Under the pieces are notes generated by a model that saw only the letters and a program-made list of their open reading frames with translations, was not told the origin of the DNA and ran no database searches. Below are positions 1-6,584 of a stretch of DNA of 40,546 nucleotides, in pieces. Origin of the DNA: Bacteroidales bacterium (GTDB lineage Bacteria; Bacteroidota; Bacteroidia; Bacteroidales; UBA932). Made by a program: the position numbers and the translations under genes. The stretch's first letter is position 1; each line of letters begins with the position of its first letter. The stretch covers positions 1-40,546 of the forward strand of contig VSOK01000024.1 of NCBI GenBank assembly GCA_009774765.1. Direction: 5' to 3'.

Positions 1-75
1 TCAATGATAATCTTTACAAATATAAGAAAACCAATAGATTACAAGGATTTTATCCTACCAAATGTCCACCCCGCC

Positions 76-83
76 TACTTTTG
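76..83 (+). promoter_or_regulatory. Candidate -7 promoter element for mrr
   Basis: The octamer TACTTTTG matches the Bacteroidota -7 consensus TAnnTTTG and ends 27 bases before the mrr start, which leaves a short leader. I see no clear -33 TTTG at the expected distance. Bases 1-75 before it are A/T-rich and hold nothing I can identify. Confidence 0.5.
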
Positions 84-110
84 CCATAATTACACAATTC
101 TCAATCAGAT

Positions 111-1021
111 ATGACTCCAAGTTTTGAATCTTTTATGCTTCCTTACTTAAAAGGTCTGGCAGATGGAAAACCTCATTCTACTGCAGAAATGGCGGAACAT
201 TGTGCGCTTGCTTTGGGGTTTACAGACGACGACAAGGCGGAAAGGACAAGGAAAGGCACTTCATATAAATATTATGATAGGACACAATGGTCAGGAACAT
301 ACCTCCGACAGGCTGGTCTTGCTCAATCTTGCGGCAATGGAAGGACGATGATAACTCAAGCTGGTAAAGACTTGTTGCTGAAGAATCCTACACATATAGA
401 CAGAGCCTTTCTTGGGAATTATCCGATGTTTGTTGATTTTAAAAACAGATCAAAAAAGGTCAAATTCAAGGAACCAGTACATTCAGGAACAGTGTCACTC
501 AAAACACCACAGGACTTGATTGATGAAGCATATGCAGAAATAAGCAACAGTCTGGCTGATGAACTTTTGGAGGCAATTAAAAAACAGAGTCCTCAATTTT
601 TTGAGGGCCTTGTCATCAGGTTACTTGTTGCGATGGGATATGGCGGCTCTTTTGAAGATGCTGCCAGTGTTACTCAGTACAGCCATGATGAAAGTATTGA
701 CGGAATAATCAAGGAAGACAAACTTGGACTTGACAATATCTATATCCAGGCTAAACGATATGATACTGGCACTGTCGGAAGAAAGGAAATACAGAGTTTT
801 GTCGGAGCATTGTCCGGGAAAGGCGCAACAAAAGGGATATTATAACTACATCTAAATTTACGAAGGAAGCAAAGGAATATAAGCCGGCCTCCAACATAAA
901 GATTGTTCTCATTGATGGGCAACAGCTATGTAACTATATGATAGATTTTAATATAGGCGTAAGTACTAAGCAAATATATGAGGTTAAAAGAATTGATTCT
1001 GATTTTTTCTTGGAAGAATGA
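111..1021 (+). pseudogene. mrr: Mrr-type restriction endonuclease, frameshifted
   Basis: Mrr is a type IV restriction enzyme that cuts modified DNA. The first 244 codons encode an N-terminal winged-helix domain (opening MTPSFESFMLP, typical of Mrr_N) and the start of the Mrr catalytic domain (FFEGLVIRLLVAMGYGG, then DGIIKEDKLGLDNIYIQAKRY). The latter has the expected D...QAK arrangement of the PD-(D/E)XK nuclease fold. The frame stops at 843-845. The missing end of the family continues in another frame from 842 (ITTSKFTKEAKEY, then IVLIDGQQL) to a stop at 1019-1021, so one base is missing near 840 and the full protein would be about 303 residues, normal for Mrr. The truncated product keeps the catalytic lysine but lacks the last strands. 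It is either a decayed gene or a single-base sequencing error. The start matches the family's usual N-terminus. Confidence 0.85.
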
Positions 1022-1049
1022 TATCTTTATGAGTGAAATTAAATATTAG

Positions 1050-1385
1050 TTATATATTTTGTAGAATTCTATATCCTTCGTCTTTGTTAATTGTGAAGAT
1101 ATGTCCCAAGATACCGATTGAGACTTGTTTTGGTGCATTTCCTGGAATTTGAATTGTTACAATACTCAAATGAAGTAGTTGTCAACGGTCAACTTTGAGC
1201 GTTTTGTCTAATACTATATTGCAATTTTATACGCTGCATCCGTTACTCCTGTGTCAGCTTCTTTGTTTGCTGCATAGTCTGCAACTTTCTGTAAAGCATC
1301 AAGATGTTCCTGCTTGTCAGGGCAGGTTATAATCAATGTCGCTGTAGCTACAGATATGATGAGAAAGGCAATCAAAAAGTTTCAT
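1050..1385 (-). pseudogene. Decayed small secreted/membrane protein, DUF4359-like
   Basis: On the reverse strand from 1375 a frame reads LIAFLIISVATATLIITCPDKQEHLDAL and onward to a stop at 1214-1216. It is a hydrophobic signal-type segment followed by a CPDKQ-H motif that I associate with DUF4359-type small proteins. An ATG at 1383-1385 would give MKTFLIAF only if one A were restored. Beyond the stop, bases 1050-1165 hold a matching C-terminal piece (VSIGILGHIFTINKDEGY) in a shifted frame, ending at a TAA at 1050-1052. Both halves have the expected order but need at least two frame corrections, so I call it a pseudogene. The family name is from memory of the pattern. No function is known. 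Confidence 0.55.
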
Positions 1386-1506
1386 ATAAAAATTGTGTCA
1401 CGTTAATATTCGGCATAGAATGGAGCTCCGTCAGCGATGTCACAGCTTGCGTATGTTTCTTTAAGTTCAGCAACTGTATAGTGCGGATGCTTTGTAATTC
1501 TATTTC
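1386..1506 (-). other. Short gene fragment, unrecognised
   Basis: The reverse strand carries a stretch of about 40 codons ending in ELKETYASCDIADGAPFYAEY and a stop at about 1402-1404. The composition is protein-like and the fragment lies in line with the other decayed reverse-strand genes, but it has no ATG. It looks like the tail of a gene whose front is missing. I cannot assign a family. Confidence 0.3.
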
Positions 1507-1983
1507 TTAAAATATATATAAATGTTCATTATTCTTCTGTAATCCTGGATAAGAAAGAGATTGCATCTTTTCATAGGAGGCGAATATCTGCTGTGTGGGA
1601 TCAAGGTCATACACGTAGTACTCATTTGGGTTCATGAAGTTATAGAGCAAGAGCCGTGATGCTGCTATTATTATCTGTGATTTGTCTATGGCGCCTTCTC
1701 GTGCTCCGATTCTGACATTATATAGTTTGTTGGAAATAATCCAGTTGTGGTGTTCTTCGCTTTTATAGCATCCTATTAGTAAAGGTCTTTTTCTGCCATA
1801 GGGGTTTATTTTATCTTCAATGATTTGCGGAATGGCGTCATCTGTGGTAGAATAAACATATTGTTTGGTTGAGGCCTCTATTTGTTTTGGTTGCAGGTTA
1901 TGGATGATGTTATGTATTTGCCGCTCATAAGTATTTGGCTCAGTTAGGTGGCTATTTTTGTTGCGATAATTGCGTAACGATAA
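1507..1983 (-). pseudogene. 5'-truncated gene, unknown function
   Basis: An open reverse frame of 158 codons runs from just after a stop at 1984-1986 to a TAA at 1507-1509, with no ATG in its first two thirds. The peptide is clearly protein-like. It includes GRKRPLLIGCYKSEEHHNWI, then NKLYNVRIGAREGAI, and NPNEYYVYDLDPTQQIF near the end. The absence of a start codon suggests the 5' end was removed, perhaps when neighbouring DNA was inserted at about 1985. I do not recognise the family. Its place among restriction genes hints at defence, but that is only context. Confidence 0.5.
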
Positions 1984-1989
1984 TTATCG
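1978..1989. repeat. 12-bp perfect palindrome CGATAATTATCG
   Basis: The palindrome lies just outside the truncated reverse gene. Its half CGATAATT also occurs 14 bases upstream (1964-1971), so the site could be an operator with one and a half sites. It could also be chance in A/T-rich DNA. Confidence 0.3.
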
Positions 1990-2030
1990 TGCCGTTAAAA
2001 GGAAGAATATAATTTAAAATAAATTGCAAA

Positions 2031-2110
2031 CTGAGCGCAGAGGGAAAATTTTATTTTCACTATGCCGAAGTGCAGCATTTATTGTAAAACGCAAGTTTTA
2101 AAATAGAACA
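2031..2110 (+). repeat. Dispersed leader-like repeat, copy A
   Basis: This copy contains CTGAGCGCAGAGG, then CACTATGCCGAAGTGC, then TTATTGTAAAAC and GTTTTAAAATAG. The same ordered blocks occur at 23721-23795 and, on the reverse strand, at 20915-20982. In those two copies an ATG of a real gene follows the last block. Here the ATG at the equivalent place (2111) opens only nine codons, so the leader seems to have lost its gene. Confidence 0.55.
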
Positions 2111-2145
2111 ATGTCAATGGCGATAATACAGTGCGCATAATTTTG

Positions 2146-2153
2146 TAGCTTTG
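2146..2153 (+). promoter_or_regulatory. Candidate -7 promoter element
   Basis: TAGCTTTG fits TAnnTTTG and lies 62 bases before the ATG at 2215. It is the only such match in this intergenic stretch. Confidence 0.45.
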
Positions 2154-2214
2154 TGCATAAGCTTAATGTAATGATAGCCTAATATTTTATTGTTAATTTA
2201 ATTTGTTTGTCATT

Positions 2215-2928
2215 ATGAATACAGATAAAGTTAAAGATATAGTTGAAAGAACTTTTACTAAAACAGATTTTTCTAAGGTAAGTTGGCATAAGGACTTAAT
2301 CTGGAGCGGCCAATTCAATGCTCTTTTAAATCTGGTCCCTGGTGTTGGTGGAGTGCTTGCGAAAGAGTTCCAGAATTTGCAAGATTATAGGGAGAGTGAG
2401 TTTTTTCGTAAATATATAATGTTCGTTATGGAACTTTCTGATACAACGCCGGAACAGCGCATCAAGTTTGCGGAGGAAGTTGGTGCGAAAGCGCAAGATG
2501 CTCCCGGTAATGTTATTGCAAGTATGGTTGACAGACTTGACAATATAAATAAAGAAAAACTTTTTGCAAAATTATCATTGGCTAAAATAAATGGATTAAT
2601 TTCTATAGATGATTATTTTAGACTGTCTTCTGTGCTTGCAAGAATTCCTTATACGGATTTAGATAATCTCGTATTATATCAAAATGAATATTATGATGAG
2701 GATGGAGATACCGAACTTCTGTATTCTACAGGAGTTTTACGGATGGCTAAGATCAGTGAAGAAGGAGATAAATATATATTGTCTCCATTGGGCGAAAAAT
2801 TCATAAAATATGTTTTGGATAATAATGTGAATGTTAAACATGTTACTGGAACAAAAACAGAAATTCAGTTTGAGACTATTACAGACGATGAAATTGATGA
2901 TATGGTTAATAGAGCACTAGCTGAGTAG
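2215..2928 (+). CDS. Conserved hypothetical protein
   Basis: This is a 237-residue protein of unknown function. I chose ATG 2215 (MNTDKVKD) over an in-frame TTG at 2203 because ATG is more usual and no conserved sequence precedes it. Residues 20-45 hold a moderately hydrophobic, glycine-rich stretch (NLVPGVGGVLAKEF) that could insert in or lie on a membrane. The middle is helical and charged, with DRLDNINKEKL and INGLISIDDYFRLSSVLARIPY. The C-terminus is acidic (DDEIDDMVNRALAE). Similar proteins are, from memory, scattered hypotheticals in Bacteroidales accessory regions. It appears to be a single gene with its own promoter at 2146. Its setting beside restriction genes makes a defence or mobile-element role possible but unproven. 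Confidence 0.75.
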   Translation: MNTDKVKDIVERTFTKTDFSKVSWHKDLIWSGQFNALLNLVPGVGGVLAKEFQNLQDYRESEFFRKYIMFVMELSDTTPEQRIKFAEEVGAKAQDAPGNVIASMVDRLDNINKEKLFAKLSLAKINGLISIDDYFRLSSVLARIPYTDLDNLVLYQNEYYDEDGDTELLYSTGVLRMAKISEEGDKYILSPLGEKFIKYVLDNNVNVKHVTGTKTEIQFETITDDEIDDMVNRALAE

Positions 2929-3033
2929 CATTACCATTCAACTGACAAGGCAATGTTTGATCTTGATGTTATGAAAGGCAAATGATGAACTGAACGAAAA
3001 TGTACCTTTCTGAAACAAATATTCTTTCTTATT

Positions 3034-3339
3034 ATGGACAAACAAGTGTTAATAGATTCTATCAATTCAAAAGGATTGAGAAATAGTCTGGTTACCATAT
3101 GGTATAATATCGGAAGGGCTTTACCTTTCAGGGCTCAAAGATACCCTGATGGGAGAGTTTCTAATTGGTATAAATCACAGTTTGTTGAAGTTCATAAAGT
3201 AAAGCCAGGAGGTAAAGGTGGTCAATATGGAGATGTGTATGGGTTTTACTATAGAAATGGAATAAGGGAAGATAGTCAATGGTGTAAAGTTGAAGATATT
3301 GAACCTCAAAGCATACCTTGTGGAGCCTGTGGCTCTTAG
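3034..3339 (+). CDS. Small hypothetical protein, possibly the first part of a frameshifted gene
   Basis: These 101 codons start with MDKQVLIDSINSKGLRN. The middle looks like a small beta-rich domain with aromatic and glycine-rich strands (KVKPGGKGGQYGDVYGFYYRNG), and the end is cysteine-rich (IPCGACGS). The ORF stops at 3337-3339, inside the beginning of the next frame. It could be a complete small protein, or the N-terminal domain of one protein that continues at 3318-3692 after a one-base loss. Other genes nearby (mrr, the DUF4359-like gene) show the same kind of single-base loss. The function is unknown. Confidence 0.55.
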   Translation: MDKQVLIDSINSKGLRNSLVTIWYNIGRALPFRAQRYPDGRVSNWYKSQFVEVHKVKPGGKGGQYGDVYGFYYRNGIREDSQWCKVEDIEPQSIPCGACGS

Positions 3340-3692
3340 ACATATTAGGCGAAGCCGTTACAGAGCCAACCAAAGTATATGGTCTTGATGATTCTTTGGA
3401 GTTCGGAAAGCATAAAGGCGAATTGTTGATTGATGTTATACATAATGATTGGAAATGGGTTGAATGGGCTATATCAGAATCAGAACATTTCTTTTGTGAC
3501 ATCAATGCTGTTGCCGGAGAAAGGAAAAGAACGATAAAAAGGCTCCATCCGGATGATATATTGACCTTTGGCAAATATAGGGGCCAAACAGTCAGAGATG
3601 TTTTTGAAAATGATGCAAATTACATAGCGTGGTTAATTGCAAATTCGATAGACTTTGTCATTGAACTTGATGAACTGAAACATCTGATATAG
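3318..3692 (+). CDS. Protein with two ExoX-C-like repeats, start uncertain
   Basis: This frame has no ATG near its start. The first available codon is TTG at 3318, which overlaps the previous ORF by 22 bases. The product of up to 124 residues holds two copies of a short motif: LEFGKHKGELLIDVIHNDWKWVEWAI, then LTFGKYRGQTVRDVF with NYIAWLI. The pattern FGKxxGxxxxDVxxxDxxYxxWxI is that of the C-terminal domain often attached to exodeoxyribonuclease X-like and quorum-regulated virulence-factor-like proteins, a probable nucleic-acid or protein-binding module. The missing start and the overlap suggest that it was translated in one piece with the ORF at 3034. Confidence 0.5.
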   Translation: MWSLWLLDILGEAVTEPTKVYGLDDSLEFGKHKGELLIDVIHNDWKWVEWAISESEHFFCDINAVAGERKRTIKRLHPDDILTFGKYRGQTVRDVFENDANYIAWLIANSIDFVIELDELKHLI

Positions 3693-3770
3693 CTTTTCTG
3701 GAAGAAATGAGATTTGCATCGTGATTGTCAAGGCGTATTCTCTTTGCATTTAAATATAACGATTAGGGTG

Positions 3771-3821
3771 TAATTAAAGTGTGTCAAGTAAAAAAACTCT
3801 TTACTTGACACACTTTAATTA
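3771..3821. repeat. 22-bp perfect inverted repeat at an IS end
   Basis: The arms at 3771-3792 and 3800-3821 are exact reverse complements, separated by the seven-base spacer AAAACTC. In RNA they would form a long hairpin. It ends at the ATG of a truncated transposase, so it probably is the terminal region of the element and could hide the start codon in read-through transcripts. Confidence 0.8.
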
Positions 3822-3919
3822 TGAGCAATTCATTTGATCGTGAGCAGTTCAAGGTGCAAGCCATTGAACAGTTGAAGGCCGGAATACCTCTATTCGGAAA
3901 GGATGTGGTATTATGCTAA
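3821..3919 (+). pseudogene. IS256-like transposase, N-terminal remnant
   Basis: From ATG 3821 a 32-codon frame reads MSNSFDREQFKVQAIEQLKAG and then IPLFGKD before running into unrelated sequence and a stop at 3917. The pattern FDxEQFKxxAIEQLKAG...GKDG is the N-terminus of Mutator/IS256-family transposases. The whole catalytic DDE part is absent. The junction, near 3906-3910, lies exactly at the 3' end of the reverse-strand GHKL gene, so the IS was cut when the two pieces of DNA were joined. The family call rests on about 28 residues. Confidence 0.6.
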
Positions 3920-5929
3920 TCCTAATTTCTTGAAAAATATTTGATTGCGCATTTTTGCATCGTCAATAACCTTCTTAAAACTTTTTATTTCAATATATGC
4001 ATTATACTTAGGGTTGTATCCAAAATATCCCTGTTTATCAGGACTTATAGCCAAACCTGATAAATCTGCAAATTCTTCTATTTTAGGAACTAAATCACAT
4101 ACAATGTATATGTAAACGGGAGTTACACTTTTGTCTACAACAACCTCTTCCAAACCTTCAGGCATTTCATATTTACCAGCAAGAATTTTACCTGCATAAC
4201 GCAGGGCTTGATTTATTGGATTTTCTTCATCAGGGTAATTTGTGCGTTTCGGTCGCTTAAATTCAACAATGGCAATAGGAGATGTGATTGCATTATCCCC
4301 ATTTCGATAAAACAATCCACTTTCATAAAATATTGCAAGGTCTGGTTCTTTGTGATCTGAACTAGAAATAACTTTATCAGATGCTATATATTGGGTAAAA
4401 TTAAATCTTTCGTCAAGTAACCACAGATTATGATCCTCATATTCGATTTCCCTATCATCCTTAATCATTGGAAATATCAAATTATGCATTTCACTTTCTC
4501 TGTGGGATTTCCCTCCATCTATTCTTTTGCGCAAATCATCAAATAAGTCTATTATTTTACGCCTTTGGCAAACATAATGAGCTAAATCGTTTTTTGCTGT
4601 TTCTGTTACATTTTTCAAGATTTCATTTACATCATCTTCTAAAGTATTATCATTGCTTTCTCCATCCGAGGAGCGTTTATCTTGCAACTCCTTTAATGCG
4701 ATTCTGGCATTTTGCTCTTTGTCAAACTTTATCTTTTGAAAGCGCATCTCTAAATCAAAATCAGAAATGCCTATTGGTATAGACTCCATATCTACGTCCT
4801 TCAATAAAGTTTTGTTCCAAGGAGCTGTAGCATACACATAATGTTCAACTTTTTGCTTCTTATCATTATATCGTTTTTCGATATCCTCAGAAAAATACTT
4901 TTTAATGATTAATGATGCTTCTTTCATAATCTGCTTCTCTGACAAGTCGAAGAATGTGTCATCTTCTTTTCCGAAATTGAATCCGTCTCGTTCTGTTGTT
5001 ACATTGTCGTCGAGATATTTACCTTGAACATAAGCTTTTATCATGTAGTTCTTCTGAAGCCCATTTTCTGTTATCTCGAACATCGTTTCCTTAAACTCAG
5101 GCACGTAATTATGTATAGCAGAGTCTGTAACTTCTCTTAGGTTTGCGGTTAGGCAAATTTTATTTGTAATTGCAGAATAATATATTTTGTAAATTTTGAC
5201 TACAAAATTCCATTTATTTTCACGCCCCTTTACAGTGAAGTTTTCTTCATTGCCAATTTGCTGAATATCAGAGCTATTACCAATATAATCATTTAATACT
5301 ATTGCATTGGAGCCATCTTCTTCTTTAATAGTGATCTTAGGAGTGTGTTTTCCTCCTGTAACAAAAAATACTAGTAAACGCTCGACTAGCTTTCTTGCAA
5401 TAACTTCTAGGCCTTTATCCAGATCGAACGACTTTATAGAAGAAAGATGTAGAATTGTACCGGTATGAATATTTAAGTTGTGTTCTATGTCTACAATTTG
5501 TTCGTTTTCTATGATTTCATTGGTATGACCAAAAGTAAAACTTCGTTGTTTATACTTGCCATCTTCATAAAAGATACTTTCAATTGATACGTGATTAAAA
5601 TATTTAAGATACATAAATCGTCCAAAACCTTTACCCCCTTTTGACATCTTTAAGCCACTTCTGTATGTATCAAAAGAATTTTTGTTTTCTTCTGTAAAAC
5701 CGATACCATTGTCAACAATATCTATGGATATAATATCTGATAAAGTGTGTGATGAATCTAATATTAGTGATTGTTGTCCACTACGCTTCACTATTATTTC
5801 TATTGCTCCATCTGTTCTTTCTGAACCTATTGCATCAATCGAATTACAAACAGCTTCAATAATTGGCGTTAAACTTGTTGTCTTGGATTTTATATCCTTG
5901 ACAATTCTATCAATATTAATCTTACTCAT
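3911..5929 (-). CDS. GHKL ATPase fused to a PD-(D/E)XK nuclease-like domain (MutL/MORC-like defence ATPase)
   Basis: The protein has 672 residues. Residues 20-110 form a GHKL (Hsp90/MutL-type) ATP-binding fold: EAVCNSIDA (E25, N29) is the N-box, DNGIGF (D73) the second motif and GGKGFGR (98-104) the glycine-rich lid. A long central region follows. The C-terminal part (about 500-620) has EPDLAIF near 528 and IVEFKRPKR near 556, the D...ExK spacing of PD-(D/E)XK nucleases. Iyer, Abhiman and Aravind (2008) described MutL-like GHKL proteins with nuclease domains inside restriction-modification loci. This gene fits that picture, standing divergent from a Dcm-type methyltransferase operon with a decayed vsr nearby. 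A good -7 element lies at 5955-5962. It probably makes an ATP-dependent clamp-like nuclease, but target and partner are not shown. The gene looks intact and ends at the IS256 remnant. Confidence 0.8.
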   Translation of the reverse strand: MSKINIDRIVKDIKSKTTSLTPIIEAVCNSIDAIGSERTDGAIEIIVKRSGQQSLILDSSHTLSDIISIDIVDNGIGFTEENKNSFDTYRSGLKMSKGGKGFGRFMYLKYFNHVSIESIFYEDGKYKQRSFTFGHTNEIIENEQIVDIEHNLNIHTGTILHLSSIKSFDLDKGLEVIARKLVERLLVFFVTGGKHTPKITIKEEDGSNAIVLNDYIGNSSDIQQIGNEENFTVKGRENKWNFVVKIYKIYYSAITNKICLTANLREVTDSAIHNYVPEFKETMFEITENGLQKNYMIKAYVQGKYLDDNVTTERDGFNFGKEDDTFFDLSEKQIMKEASLIIKKYFSEDIEKRYNDKKQKVEHYVYATAPWNKTLLKDVDMESIPIGISDFDLEMRFQKIKFDKEQNARIALKELQDKRSSDGESNDNTLEDDVNEILKNVTETAKNDLAHYVCQRRKIIDLFDDLRKRIDGGKSHRESEMHNLIFPMIKDDREIEYEDHNLWLLDERFNFTQYIASDKVISSSDHKEPDLAIFYESGLFYRNGDNAITSPIAIVEFKRPKRTNYPDEENPINQALRYAGKILAGKYEMPEGLEEVVVDKSVTPVYIYIVCDLVPKIEEFADLSGLAISPDKQGYFGYNPKYNAYIEIKSFKKVIDDAKMRNQIFFKKLGLA

Positions 5930-5954
5930 CTAAACAACGTGTTATGATTAAATG

Positions 5955-5962
5955 CAAAGGTA
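5955..5962 (-). promoter_or_regulatory. Candidate -7 promoter of the GHKL-nuclease gene
   Basis: Read on the reverse strand this is TACCTTTG, a match to TAnnTTTG, 26 bases from the start codon at 5929. Confidence 0.6.
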
Positions 5963-6330
5963 ACTATATTATTCTCATTTGCTTGGTTCTCAGTATTATT
6001 TTACATTTGATATGTATAATTATGGCAAAGAATATAATGTGAACGAAGTGGTTTGGAAAAGATTGGAGCAAAAGAAATCAATAGTGGCGAATAGATTAAT
6101 ATTGTGCTATATATCAACCAAGTGGTTGGTGTGGTGTAATGACTGATCGTTTCGTCTTGACTAATATATGGAGGTAGGGAACTATCCGAAAATTGGGATA
6201 GTTAAGTTGGAAATTCATCAAAAACCAATATGGCTGATAATCAGTCTATGTACCCATTCTGTCCTACTTCCAGTCTTACTCCAAATAAAATAAGATAGAC
6301 CATTTGCTTGGTTGCATCCACAAATTTGTT
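5963..6330. other. Divergent intergenic region with an 8-bp inverted repeat
   Basis: I see no convincing gene in these roughly 370 bases. AACTATCC (6180-6187) and GGATAGTT (6196-6203) form a perfect inverted repeat around an eight-base spacer. The region separates two divergent transcripts and is where an XRE control protein would be expected to bind, but I find no canonical GACT/AGTC control box. Confidence 0.4.
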
Positions 6331-6338
6331 TATTTTTG
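6331..6338 (+). promoter_or_regulatory. Candidate -7 promoter of the restriction-modification operon
   Basis: TATTTTTG matches TAnnTTTG and ends 23 bases before the ATG at 6362. TTTG at 6303-6306 is a possible, rather distant, -33 element. Confidence 0.5.
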
Positions 6339-6361
6339 CACATAAATGTAGATGAAATTCA

Positions 6362-6571
6362 ATGGAAAAGAAGGAGTATAGAAATCGCATCCGGGTTATA
6401 TTGGCCGAGAAGATGATTACAAACACTTATTTGGCAGAACAGCTTGGTGTGTCAAAAATGACAATAAGTCGATGGTGTACCAATGCTACACAGCCAAGTG
6501 CGCCGCAATTAATTGAGATTTCACAAATATTGCAGTGTGATTTGAAGGATTTGTATGAAATACTAGAATAA
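6362..6571 (+). CDS. XRE-family HTH regulator, probable restriction-modification control (C) protein
   Basis: This 69-residue protein consists of little more than a lambda-repressor-type helix-turn-helix: NTYLAEQLGVSKMTISRWCTN forms the two recognition helices and IEISQILQCDLKDLYEIL the final helices. Size and position, 13 bases before a cytosine methyltransferase gene, are those of the C proteins that time expression of restriction-modification operons so that methylation precedes restriction. It probably binds its own promoter region (6180-6340). The short leader after the -7 element at 6331 supports ATG 6362. A general XRE regulator is the alternative, but the context favours a C protein. 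Confidence 0.8.
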   Translation: MEKKEYRNRIRVILAEKMITNTYLAEQLGVSKMTISRWCTNATQPSAPQLIEISQILQCDLKDLYEILE

Positions 6572-6584
6572 TCAGGTATAAAGG

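Noticed and set aside
1304..1510. A 68-codon forward ORF
   Set aside because: It overlaps the two decayed reverse genes, whose peptides look much more like real proteins.
6100..6330. GACT and AGTC motifs as C-protein boxes
   Set aside because: They occur singly, not in the GACT-N3-AGTC arrangement, and at irregular spacing.
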